Source: Streptomyces sp. WMMB303
GTDB lineage: Bacteria; Actinomycetota; Actinomycetes; Streptomycetales; Streptomycetaceae
Direction of reading: 5' to 3'
Length of the DNA: 64,000 bases
NCBI RefSeq assembly: GCF_029351045.1
Contig: NZ_JARKIN010000001.1
Coordinates: 5,046,001 to 5,110,000 of the forward strand
Part shown: positions 44,690-52,889 of the stretch, piece by piece
Layout of the letters: every line of letters begins with the position of its first letter
Numbering within the stretch: the first letter of the stretch is position 1
Program-made: the position numbers and the translations under genes
The notes under the pieces: model-generated
Seen by the model: only the letters and a program-made list of their open reading frames with translations
Told to the model about the DNA's origin: nothing
Databases searched by the model: none

Positions 44690-45244
44690 TCAGGGCTGCA
44701 AACATCCATTCCCCCCGGTCTGTTCCCTATCCTGCCCTCCGGCATTTTCGATCAGTTCGTTGTAGAGCAGCTCCAGCGCTCCTCGAACACTCTCCGTGCG
44801 GATCCCGGCACGCTCACGTTCTCCGGCTGCCGCACCGCCGTCGGCCGGCTCACCGCTCCGGCCGACGGCCAATCGCAGCTTCCGCGCCACTGGCGTCGCC
44901 CCGGGGGCGGCGATGGCGACGTACACCGTTCCGACCGGCTGCCCGTCCTGGGGCTCGGGCCCGGCCACACCCGTCGTGGCGAGGCCCCAGTCGGCGCCGA
45001 GCACCGTGCGTACACCGTGCGCCATCCGACGAGCGACCTCCGCGTCGACAGCACCCCGCTCCTCAAGGAGTGCCCCGTCCACACCGAGTACATCCCTCTT
45101 GAGCGAGGTCGCATACGCGGTCACCGAACCACGGAAGACTCGTGAGGCACCTGGGACGCCGGTGATCTCGGCCGCGACCAGTCCTCCAGTCAGCGACTCC
45201 GCCACGGCGAGCGTCTGGTCCCGTTCGGCGAGCAGCGCCAGCAC
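44690..45244 (-). CDS. cinA: CinA C-terminal domain protein (nicotinamide-nucleotide amidohydrolase)
   Basis: 184 aa, only the PncC/CinA C-terminal domain: VAESLTGGLVAAEITGVPGA, FRGSVTAYATSLKRDVLGV, HGVRTVLGADWGLATTGVAGP and GTVYVAIAAPGAT are conserved. The N-terminal MoCF domain is absent, which is usual for the short streptomycete form. It deamidates nicotinamide mononucleotide for NAD recycling. GTG 45244 lies 26 bases past the pgsA stop, so cotranscription with pgsA and rimO is likely. The ~35 C-terminal residues are Gly/Gln/Asn-rich. Confidence 0.9.
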   Translation of the reverse strand: MLALLAERDQTLAVAESLTGGLVAAEITGVPGASRVFRGSVTAYATSLKRDVLGVDGALLEERGAVDAEVARRMAHGVRTVLGADWGLATTGVAGPEPQDGQPVGTVYVAIAAPGATPVARKLRLAVGRSGEPADGGAAAGERERAGIRTESVRGALELLYNELIENAGGQDREQTGGNGCLQP

Positions 45245-45270
45245 ACCACCTGCCCTGGAATCCGCCTGCG

Positions 45271-46092
45271 TCAGGGCCGCTCACCTCCTGTGTCCTCTGC
45301 GCTCCCGGTGGCCCGCTTCTTCCCCGGGTTCCCGGAACCAAGCCCTTCATCCGCCTGGGCGCTCGCCGCCCTCTCGCCGTGCGCGGCATCGCCGCGGGCC
45401 GCCGGCTCGCTCCCGGGCGAGGACGGCCCGCTCCCCGCCGGGGACGCCGCGGACCCGGCCGCCTCCGCGGCCAGACCCGCCCGGCGCAGCACGACGGCCT
45501 GGCGTACGTAGTCGAGACCGGTGACGACGGTGAGGACGACGGCCACCCCCATCACCCACCAGCGGGCGGTGGCCAGCGGCCCGGTCAGGGCCAGCACGTA
45601 CATGCCGACGGCGACGCCCTGCGCGAGCGTCTTCATCTTGCCGCCCCGGCTGGCCGGGATGACCCCGTGCCTGATCACCCAGAAGCGCAGCAGCGTGATG
45701 CCCAACTCACGGAAGAGGATCACCCCGGTGACCCACCACGGCAGGTCCGAAAGGGCGGAGAGGCAGATCAGCGCCGCTCCCATGATCGCCTTGTCCGCTA
45801 TGGGATCGGCGATCTTCCCGAAGTCGGTGACGAGGTTGTACCGGCGCGCCAGCTCCCCGTCGAACAGGTCGGTGATCATGGCGATGGTGAATGCGGCCCA
45901 GGCGAACGAACGCCAGGCCGGGTCGTGACCGCCGTTCGCGACCATGAGCAGCACGAACGCGGGCACCAGCAGGAGCCGCACCATGGTCAGGATGTTCGCG
46001 ATGTTCCACAGGCTCACAGGGCGTACCGTGCTCGCCGCCGCCGGTTTGGGTACGGTGCCACGCCGGGCCGCGGAGGCCGGGACTCCGGTCAT
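45271..46092 (-). CDS. pgsA: CDP-diacylglycerol-glycerol-3-phosphate 3-phosphatidyltransferase
   Basis: 273 aa from ATG 46092 (MTGVPASAARRGTVPKPAAA). A longer frame upstream is an artefact. The CDP-alcohol phosphotransferase signature D-G-x2-A-R-x8-G-x3-D-x3-D is complete in DGELARRYNLV...GKIADPIAD. Five or six helices are predicted, and the last ~60 residues are polar and disordered. Makes phosphatidylglycerophosphate. The start overlaps the rimO stop by four bases, showing translational coupling. Confidence 0.93.
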   Translation of the reverse strand: MTGVPASAARRGTVPKPAAASTVRPVSLWNIANILTMVRLLLVPAFVLLMVANGGHDPAWRSFAWAAFTIAMITDLFDGELARRYNLVTDFGKIADPIADKAIMGAALICLSALSDLPWWVTGVILFRELGITLLRFWVIRHGVIPASRGGKMKTLAQGVAVGMYVLALTGPLATARWWVMGVAVVLTVVTGLDYVRQAVVLRRAGLAAEAAGSAASPAGSGPSSPGSEPAARGDAAHGERAASAQADEGLGSGNPGKKRATGSAEDTGGERP

Positions 46093-47696
46093 CTGCCGGC
46101 CTCCTCCCCGATGCGGAGCAGGTCGGCGCCCGAACGGGCGGCCGGAGCGGCGCCGTGCCCTGCGGCGGCGGTGAGGGGCTCCGCGATCAGATCCACACCC
46201 TCGGCTGCGACGACGCGCGCCTCGACCATCCGGCCCACCGGCAGGGCGCGGCCCTCGCCGAGGACCGACCCGGAGGCCTCCAGCCGCACCAGGCCGTCGG
46301 TCTCCGGTGCCTGGTGTGCGCCGCGGCCGAGTGGCCCGTCCTCCTCGTCGTGGGTCTCGACGAGCACCCGGACGGTTTCGCCCACTCGTTCCTCGGCGCG
46401 CTGGGCGGTCAGCTCCTCGGCGAGCCTGGACATGTGCGCGAGTCGCTCTGCGACCTCGTCCGGATCCACCTTGTCCGCGTACCCGGCGGCCTCGGTGCCG
46501 TCCTCGTCCGAGTACCCGAACACCCCGATCGCGTCGAGGCGCGCTTCGGTCAGGAAGCGCTCCAGCTCCGCCACGTCCTGCTCGCTCTCGCCGGGGAAGC
46601 CGACGATGAAGTTCGACCGGGCGCCCGCCTGCGGAGCCCTCGTGCGGATCTCCTCCAGCAGCCCGAGGAAGCGCTCGGTGTCGCCGAAGCGCCGCATCGC
46701 GCGCAGCACGCCCGGCGCCGAGTGCTGGAAGGACAGGTCGAAGTAGGGAGCGACCTTCTCGGTGCCGGTGAGCACGTCGATCAGCCCGGGCCGCATCTCG
46801 GCCGGCTGGAGGTAGCTCACCCGCACCCGCTCGATGCCGTCGACGGCGGCCAGCTCCGGCAGCAGCGTCTCCAGCAGCCGGATGTCCCCCAGGTCCTTCC
46901 CGTAGGAGGTGTTGTTCTCGGAGACGAGCATGATCTCCCGAACGCCCTGCTCGGCGAGCCATCTGGTCTCGGTGAGCACGTCGGCCGGGCGGCGCGAGAT
47001 GAACGAGCCGCGGAAGGACGGAATGGCGCAGAAGGAGCACCGGCGGTCGCAGCCGGAGGCGAGCTTGACGGAGGCGACGGGGCTGCTGCCCAGCCGCCGC
47101 CGCAGCGGCGCGCGCGGCCCGGAGGCGGGCGCGACACCCTCGGGGAGGTCAGCGGGGGCGGACTCGGCGGCCTCGTCGGCGCTCTGCTGGGTGGTCGCCC
47201 CGGCAGCTGCCGCGGCCCCGTGTCCGGGGAGCGCGACGGCGGCGCCCTGGCGCTCGGCCGGGCTCACGGGCAGCAGCTTGCGCCGGTCGCGCGGGACGTG
47301 CGGCGCGTGCACCCCGCCGCCCAGGATGGTGCGGAGGCGGTCGGAGATATCCGTGTAGTCGTCGAACCCGAGGACCCCGTCCGCCTCGGGGAGCGCCTCG
47401 GCCAGTTCCTTGCCGTAGCGCTCGGCCATACAGCCCACGGCCACCACGGCCTGGGTTCTGCCCTCGCCCTCCTTGGCTGCGTTCTTGAGGTCGTTGGCCT
47501 CCAGCAGCGCGTCGACGGAGTCCTTCTTGGCGGCCTCGACGAAACCGCAGGTGTTGACGACGGCGACATCGGCGGCGGCGGCATCCTCGACGAGATCCCA
47601 ACCATCCGCCGCCAGGCGGCCTGCGAGCTCTTCCGAGTCCACCTCGTTACGGGCGCAGCCGAGAGTGACAAGGGCGACGGTACGGCGTTCGGGCAT
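46089..47696 (-). CDS. rimO: ribosomal protein S12 methylthiotransferase RimO
   Basis: 535 aa. Radical-SAM methylthiotransferase that modifies an Asp of S12. UPF0004 cysteines (TLGCARNEVDSE, NTCGFVEAAKKDS, VGCMAERYGKE), radical-SAM CDRRCSFCAIPSFRG and a C-terminal TRAM domain are all visible. Residues ~150-210 form an extra Ala/Gly/Pro-rich insert (around GHGAAAAAGATTQQSADEAA) between the first domain and the radical-SAM barrel. Starts at ATG 47696 (MPERRTVALV). The RodZ-like gene is 125 bases upstream on the same strand. Confidence 0.95.
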   Translation of the reverse strand: MPERRTVALVTLGCARNEVDSEELAGRLAADGWDLVEDAAAADVAVVNTCGFVEAAKKDSVDALLEANDLKNAAKEGEGRTQAVVAVGCMAERYGKELAEALPEADGVLGFDDYTDISDRLRTILGGGVHAPHVPRDRRKLLPVSPAERQGAAVALPGHGAAAAAGATTQQSADEAAESAPADLPEGVAPASGPRAPLRRRLGSSPVASVKLASGCDRRCSFCAIPSFRGSFISRRPADVLTETRWLAEQGVREIMLVSENNTSYGKDLGDIRLLETLLPELAAVDGIERVRVSYLQPAEMRPGLIDVLTGTEKVAPYFDLSFQHSAPGVLRAMRRFGDTERFLGLLEEIRTRAPQAGARSNFIVGFPGESEQDVAELERFLTEARLDAIGVFGYSDEDGTEAAGYADKVDPDEVAERLAHMSRLAEELTAQRAEERVGETVRVLVETHDEEDGPLGRGAHQAPETDGLVRLEASGSVLGEGRALPVGRMVEARVVAAEGVDLIAEPLTAAAGHGAAPAARSGADLLRIGEEAGR

Positions 47697-47821
47697 GGGA
47701 TCAGCCTACTTCGTCCCTCCGGCACCATCCGCCGCCAGGTTGCGACCATGCAGCTCACCGGTACGGGCGCGGCGCCGCATCCGGCGGCGGGCCCCTGCCG
47801 GACCCCGGTACGCGGTGCCGG

Positions 47822-48628
47822 TCAGCCCGCTTCGGGGTCGCCCCGGGTGTAGCTGAGGCGCTGCACCTGGCCGACCTCTCCCGCGTGCTCCACCTGCTTG
47901 CCGTTGACGTACAGCTTCACGCCCCCGGCGTTGCCCAGCACGAGGTCGAGCCGCTTGTCGTCGGTGAGGGTCTTGGACTGGCCCTCCTTGAGCACGCCTT
48001 CGTGGATCAGCCGTCCGTTGTGGTCCTTCGCGGAGACCCAGCTGTTGCCCTTCTCCGCGGTCATCCGGACGGTGACCTTGTCGGCGGGGGCCCCGGCGAT
48101 GGCGCTCTCGGACGGCTTGGGCTCGCTCTTCCCGGAGGGCGAGGGGTCGGCGGAGGGTTCCGCCGAGGACTTCCCCGCGGGTGCCTCCTCCGCGGCCTGC
48201 TTGCCGGATTCCTCCCCGCCACCGCCGCCGACGAGAGTGAAACCGACGAAACCGATCACCGCGACGATTGCGGCGACCATCGCGGCCGTCCAGTTCGGTC
48301 TGCGGGGCTCGGGGCGGATGCGCTCCGCTTCGAACAGGGTTGCGGGCGGCGTGGGCTCGGGACGGCCGCCGTGTTCCTCGTCGTACTGCGCGACCAGGGC
48401 GTCGCCGTCGAGGCCGACCGCGCGTGCCAGAGTGCGGAGGTGGCCGCGCGCGTACACGTCGCCGCCGCATCGGGAGTAGTCGTCCTGTTCGATCGCCTGC
48501 ACGATCGGGACACGCACCCGGGTGGCGGTACTGACCTCTTCCACGGTCAGCCGTGCGTCGATGCGGGCCTGCTGGAGGGCTCGACCGACCGGGGGCCGGT
48601 CCTCTTCGGGGGAGTTGCCGATGGACAC
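47822..48628 (-). CDS. RodZ-like HTH membrane protein
   Basis: 268 aa from GTG 48628 (MSIGNSPEEDRPPV). Layout follows RodZ: an N-terminal Cro/CI-type HTH (GRALQQARIDARLTVEEVST, VPIVQAIEQDDYSRCGGD), a single membrane helix (WTAAMVAAIVAVIGFVGFTL) near residue 135, a low-complexity Ser/Pro/Lys linker, and an extracytoplasmic C-terminal beta domain (KVTVRMTAEKGNSWVSAKD, LDLVLGNAGGVKLYVNGKQ). In bacilli and E. coli RodZ links MreB to the envelope. In Streptomyces the role is unproven. First of the rodZ-like, rimO, pgsA, cinA run, 360 bases from ftsK. Confidence 0.85.
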   Translation of the reverse strand: MSIGNSPEEDRPPVGRALQQARIDARLTVEEVSTATRVRVPIVQAIEQDDYSRCGGDVYARGHLRTLARAVGLDGDALVAQYDEEHGGRPEPTPPATLFEAERIRPEPRRPNWTAAMVAAIVAVIGFVGFTLVGGGGGEESGKQAAEEAPAGKSSAEPSADPSPSGKSEPKPSESAIAGAPADKVTVRMTAEKGNSWVSAKDHNGRLIHEGVLKEGQSKTLTDDKRLDLVLGNAGGVKLYVNGKQVEHAGEVGQVQRLSYTRGDPEAG

Positions 48629-48988
48629 GGGGGCGCCTTTCGAGCGTGTAGCCACCTGCTGGAGGTTCAGTCTAGGGGCGGAGCAAAAGGGTGGGGCAAG
48701 CGGGCGGAGCAAGTTTGTACGCCATATGTATGGCGTACGTATGACCGAGCTGCGCCGGGGGCGCCCGCGCGGAACCGAGTACGCCGACGTCTCTGCCCGT
48801 CCCTTCCCCCAACTTGACGTACAGACCACGGAAACGGTTGCCTCGACCGCCCTTTCGAGTGAGCTGTACCGCCGGGCAGCCGGTGCGCGGCACCCCGTCG
48901 GCACTCTGGAAGCCGCCCGCCGGCCTGCACCGGGCCGCCCACGCCGAGGTGGACGCGCCGAGTGCGGCGCCGGGCCTCCGCACGGGGA
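48629..48988. promoter_or_regulatory. intergenic region between ftsK and the RodZ-like gene
   Basis: 360 bases without a credible gene. On the minus strand TTGCCC (48694-48699), 19 bases, then TAGACT (48669-48674) gives a weak HrdB-like promoter for the RodZ-like gene. A perfect dyad at 48717-48738 lies upstream of it and is listed separately. Other open frames here run antisense into ftsK and are shadows. Confidence 0.5.
48717..48738. promoter_or_regulatory. perfect 10-bp-arm dyad, putative operator
   Basis: Arms GTACGCCATA (48717-48726) and TATGGCGTAC (48729-48738) around a TG centre. It lies about 90 bases before the GTG of the RodZ-like gene and just upstream of the weak promoter. AT-rich relative to its surroundings, and its symmetry is typical of a dimeric regulator site. 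Confidence 0.6.
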
Positions 48989-51760
48989 CTACTGCCCGCC
49001 ACCTCTGATGACCGTGAGCACCTCGTCCAGCTCGTCGGGCTTGACCAGGACATCCCGCGCCTTGGAGCCCTCGCTGGGACCCACCACGCCACGCGACTCC
49101 ATCAGGTCCATCAGCCGCCCCGCCTTGGCGAACCCGACCCGCAACTTGCGCTGGAGCATCGAGGTCGACCCGAACTGGGTGGAGACGACCAGCTCCGCCG
49201 CCTGGCAGAGCAGATCCATGTCGTCGCCGATCTCCTCGTCGATCTCCTTCTTCTTGCCCTGCGCCCCGGTCACGTCCTCCCGGAAGACAGGCGTCATCTG
49301 CGCCTTGCAGTGCTCGACGACCGCCTGGACCTCCTGCTCATTGACGTAGGCGCCCTGCATCCGGGTCGGTTTGCCCGCACCCATCGGCAGGAACAGTCCG
49401 TCACCCTTGCCGATGAGCTTCTCGGCACCGCCCTGGTCGAGGATGACGCGGCTGTCGGCCAGGGACGAGGTGGAGAAGCCGAGCCGGGAGGGGACATTCG
49501 CCTTGATGAGACCGGTGACGACGTCCACCGACGGCCGCTGGGTCGCCAGCACCAGGTGGATGCCGGCGGCCCGCGCGAGCTGGGTGATCCGCACGATCGC
49601 GTCCTCCACGTCGCGCGGCGCGACCATCATCAGGTCGGCCAGCTCGTCCACGATCACCAGCAGATAGGGGTACGGCGTCAGCTCCCGTTCGCTGCCCTCG
49701 GGAGCGGACACCCGGCCGGCCCGTACCGCCTCGTTGAAGTCGTCGATGTGGCGGAACCCGAACGCCGCCAGGTCGTCGTAGCGCAGATCCATCTCGCGCA
49801 CGACCCACTGGAGGGCTTCGGCGGCCTTCTTGGGGTTGGTGATGATCGGGGTGATCAGATGCGGGATGCCCTCGTAGGCGGTCAGCTCGACCCGCTTGGG
49901 GTCGACGAGCACCATCCGCACGTCCTCCGGCGTGGCCCGGGCCATCACCGAGGTGATGAGGCAGTTGATGCAGGAGGACTTGCCGGAGCCGGTGGCGCCC
50001 GCGACGAGGATGTGCGGCATCTTCGCGAGATTGGCCGAGACGTATCCCCCCTCGACGTCCTTGCCGAGCCCGACCAGCAGCGGATGCTCCTCACCCGACG
50101 CGTCGGCGGACCGCAGCACGTCACCGAGATTGACCATCTCCCGGTCGCTGTTGGGGATCTCGATCCCCACCGCGGACTTCCCGGGAATCGGATTGATGAT
50201 GCGGACGTCGGGACTGGCCACGGCGTAGGCGATGTTCTTGGCCAGAGCCGTGATCTTCTCCACCTTCACCCCCGGCCCCAGCTCGATCTCGTAGCGGGTG
50301 ACCGTCGGACCGCGGGTGAAGCCGGTGACGGCGGCGTTCACCTTGAACTCGGTGAAGACGGTGGTCAGCGACTGCACCACCTGATCGTTGGCGGCACTGC
50401 GGGACCGCCCCGGTCCGCCGCGTTCCAGCAGGTCCAGCGACGGCAGCGCATAGGTGATGTCTCCGGAGAGAGTGAGCTGTTCGGCACGCGCGGGCAGGTC
50501 GGCGGGTTCCGGCGACGCCGCGGCCTTCGTCAGGTCGGGGACCGGGGTGCGCTCCGTGGCCTCGTCACCCTGCGGACCCTCGCCCTGCGCACCGACCCGG
50601 CCTCGCGCGCCCGGCACGGCCGACCCGGCCGCATCGCCCTTGCGCCTCCCACCGCGCGACTTGGCGACCGAAGTGGTCAGATCGGCGACCACCGGCGACG
50701 GCTGGACCCCGTTGACGACGGCCCCGTCCAGCGAGGCGGCAGCGGCGGCGGCCACGTCCACCGCGTCCCGCGTCCGCTCGCCCTCCCCGGCGCTCGCGCC
50801 GATCTCGCCGTCGGCGGGAAGCGCCTCCCGCGGCCCTGCCCGCCGACGGCGATCGAGGGCCTCCTTCTCGGCGAGCGCGGGAGCGATCCGATCCTTGCGC
50901 ATGCTGTGCGCACGGCGTCCGGTGACCGGCTCCTCCTCGTCCGGCTCCAGGTCGTAGTCGTAACCGGCCACCGGCTGGACGACACCCAGCCTCACCCCTG
51001 CGGCCCGGAGACGCTGCGGGATGGCGTTGACCGGGGTGGCCGTCACCACCAGCAGTCCGAAGACGGTGACGAGGGTGAGCAGCGCGACCGCGAGCATGTC
51101 CCCCAGCGTGAAGAGCAGCGGACGGGAGACACCCCACCCGACCAGGCCGCCCGCGTCCCGCAGCGCATCATCGCCCGCGCCCCTGCCGGGCGCGCCGCAG
51201 CCGATGTGCACGAGCCCCAGCACCCCGACCAGGAGGGCCGAAAGCCCGATCACGATCCGGCCGTTGGCCTCGGGCTTCTCCGGATGACGGATCAGCCGCA
51301 CCGCGATGACGGCCAGCAGTATCGGCACCAGCAGGTCCAGCCTGCCGAACGCGCCGGTCACCAGCATCTCCACCAGATCCCCGACCGGACCCTGGAGATT
51401 GGACCAGGTACCGGCCGCGACGATCAGTGCCAGACCGATCAGCAGCAGCGCGAGTCCGTCCTTGCGATGGGCAGGGTCCAGCGCCTTGCCGCTGCGCCCT
51501 ATGCCCCGCAGGAGCGCGCCGAGCGTGTGTGCCAGGCCGAGCCAGCACGCCTTGAGCACCTTGAGGACGCCACTGGTCGGGGACGGCGCCGCCGTGCCCT
51601 TGCCGCCCTTGGCCGCGGGCTTCTTGGCCGGCGCCTTCTTGGCGGCTGCCTTCTTGGGCGGCGCCTTCTTCGCCGGGGCTGCCTTCGCTGACTTCGGGGC
51701 AGCCTTCTTGGCGGGTGCTTTCTTGGCAGCCTTTCCTGTTCCCGACGCGCGTGAGGCCAT
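48989..51760 (-). CDS. ftsK: DNA translocase FtsK (SpoIIIE-type)
   Basis: 923 aa from ATG 51760 (MASRASGTGKAAKK). The first ~60 residues are a Lys/Ala/Pro-rich repeat like histone H1. Four membrane helices follow (LALLLIGLALIVAAGTW, LLVPILLAVIAVRLIRHP, IVIGLSALLVGVLGLVHIG, MLAVALLTLVTVFGLLVV). A long disordered linker leads to the RecA-like motor: Walker A VAGATGSGKSSCINCLI, Walker B LVIVDELADLMM, and the C-terminal gamma winged helix (LVVSTQFGSTSMLQRKLRVG, RLMDLMESRGVVGPSEG). Pumps chromosomes at sporulation septa in Streptomyces. Downstream in the run on the same strand is the RodZ-like gene, and osaB lies 186 bases upstream. Confidence 0.96.
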   Translation of the reverse strand: MASRASGTGKAAKKAPAKKAAPKSAKAAPAKKAPPKKAAAKKAPAKKPAAKGGKGTAAPSPTSGVLKVLKACWLGLAHTLGALLRGIGRSGKALDPAHRKDGLALLLIGLALIVAAGTWSNLQGPVGDLVEMLVTGAFGRLDLLVPILLAVIAVRLIRHPEKPEANGRIVIGLSALLVGVLGLVHIGCGAPGRGAGDDALRDAGGLVGWGVSRPLLFTLGDMLAVALLTLVTVFGLLVVTATPVNAIPQRLRAAGVRLGVVQPVAGYDYDLEPDEEEPVTGRRAHSMRKDRIAPALAEKEALDRRRRAGPREALPADGEIGASAGEGERTRDAVDVAAAAAASLDGAVVNGVQPSPVVADLTTSVAKSRGGRRKGDAAGSAVPGARGRVGAQGEGPQGDEATERTPVPDLTKAAASPEPADLPARAEQLTLSGDITYALPSLDLLERGGPGRSRSAANDQVVQSLTTVFTEFKVNAAVTGFTRGPTVTRYEIELGPGVKVEKITALAKNIAYAVASPDVRIINPIPGKSAVGIEIPNSDREMVNLGDVLRSADASGEEHPLLVGLGKDVEGGYVSANLAKMPHILVAGATGSGKSSCINCLITSVMARATPEDVRMVLVDPKRVELTAYEGIPHLITPIITNPKKAAEALQWVVREMDLRYDDLAAFGFRHIDDFNEAVRAGRVSAPEGSERELTPYPYLLVIVDELADLMMVAPRDVEDAIVRITQLARAAGIHLVLATQRPSVDVVTGLIKANVPSRLGFSTSSLADSRVILDQGGAEKLIGKGDGLFLPMGAGKPTRMQGAYVNEQEVQAVVEHCKAQMTPVFREDVTGAQGKKKEIDEEIGDDMDLLCQAAELVVSTQFGSTSMLQRKLRVGFAKAGRLMDLMESRGVVGPSEGSKARDVLVKPDELDEVLTVIRGGGQ

Positions 51761-51946
51761 AGGTGCGAGGTTACCTGGGTCGGGCACCCGAGGCACGGAG
51801 CCCGGGGCCGTCGGCGCCCCTCCTGGGAGAGGCGGAGCCGTCCGGACTCGCCGTCACTTCCCCGCGCGACAGCCGTCGGTGGCGGCGCAGTCCATGGAGG
51901 ACTGCGCCACGGGACTCCTGCCGGAGCACTTCCGGTAGCTGTTCCG

Positions 51947-52642
51947 TCAGTTCTGCGAGGACACCTGCGCCGAGGGGTCCCCTTCCGTTCCCGGGCCCAG
52001 CGCGTCAAGTGCGCTGCGGAGCCCGGCGAGTTTGCGCTCCAGATGCGCCGCGGTCGCAGCGGTCGCCCCGTCGGCCGCACCGCCCAACTGCTTGGTGAGC
52101 GCCTCGGCCTGCTCCTCGACGGCCGCCAGCCGGGCGGACAGTTCGACCAGCAGGCCCTGTGCCTCCTCGTCGGCGTCGCGCGCCGGGTCGGAGCTCCGCT
52201 CCCCGCCGTTCTCCAACTGGAGCCGCAGCAGTGACGCCTGCTCACGCAACTGCACGTTCTTCATGTACAGGTCCACGAACACCGAGACCTTCGCCCGCAG
52301 CACCCAGGGATCGAACGGTTTGGAGATGTAGTCGACCGCACCGGCCGCGTAGCCGCGGAAGGTGTGGTGCGGACCGTGGTTGATGGCCGTGAGGAAGATG
52401 ATCGGAATGTCGCGGGTGCGCTCACGGCGCTTGATATGCGCCGCCGTCTCGAAACCGTCCATGCCCGGCATCTGGACATCCAGCAGAATGACCGCGAAGT
52501 CGTCGGTCAGCAGCGCCTTGAGCGCTTCCTCCCCTGACGATGCCCGCACCAGCGTCTGATCGAGCGCGGAGAGGATCGCCTCCAGCGCCAGCAGATTCTC
52601 CGGCCGGTCATCGACCAGGAGGATCTTGGCCTTCTGCACCAT
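51947..52642 (-). CDS. osaB: response regulator without DNA-binding domain, OsaB-type
   Basis: 231 aa from ATG 52642 (MVQKAKILLVDDRPENLLAL), with GGAGG seven bases upstream. The frame is open to 52879 but that part has no family similarity. The receiver pocket is complete: LVDDR, phospho-Asp in VILLDVQMPGMDGF, Thr in IFLTAINHG and Lys in VDYISKPFDP. The ~100-residue C-terminus is a charged coiled coil (LREQASLLRLQLENG..., LAAVEEQAEALTKQLGG) instead of an output DNA-binding domain. In S. coelicolor osaB is needed for osmoadaptation and aerial growth. It lies 247 bases downstream of osaA, the hybrid kinase presumed to be its partner. Confidence 0.92.
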   Translation of the reverse strand: MVQKAKILLVDDRPENLLALEAILSALDQTLVRASSGEEALKALLTDDFAVILLDVQMPGMDGFETAAHIKRRERTRDIPIIFLTAINHGPHHTFRGYAAGAVDYISKPFDPWVLRAKVSVFVDLYMKNVQLREQASLLRLQLENGGERSSDPARDADEEAQGLLVELSARLAAVEEQAEALTKQLGGAADGATAATAAHLERKLAGLRSALDALGPGTEGDPSAQVSSQN

Positions 52643-52889
52643 GGCCCGTCCTCCTCGCCCCGGCAGCCTCTCGGACGCCGCCCCTGGGAGCGGCATCCTG
52701 TCGCCGCCGCCCGTCCTTGTGCCGGTCATGGTAGCCGCACCCCGTGGTCCGCCACACCCTGTCACCGTGATGTCACTGTGCACGTAGCGGAAACGCCCCA
52801 GAGGACCAAAAGGTTCCCGGTTCACCGCGTTTCCACACGCGTTCGGCCACACTGCGTCAACGCAAGCCCTCATCGACACAGTGTCATAT

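Noticed and set aside
46155..47852. 565-codon + strand frame opposite rimO
   Set aside because: Antisense to rimO, whose radical-SAM motif and TRAM domain are intact.
48962..51691. 909-codon open frame on the + strand opposite ftsK
   Set aside because: Antisense to ftsK, which has Walker motifs and full domains; the translation is Arg/His/Gly-rich and has no recognisable domain.
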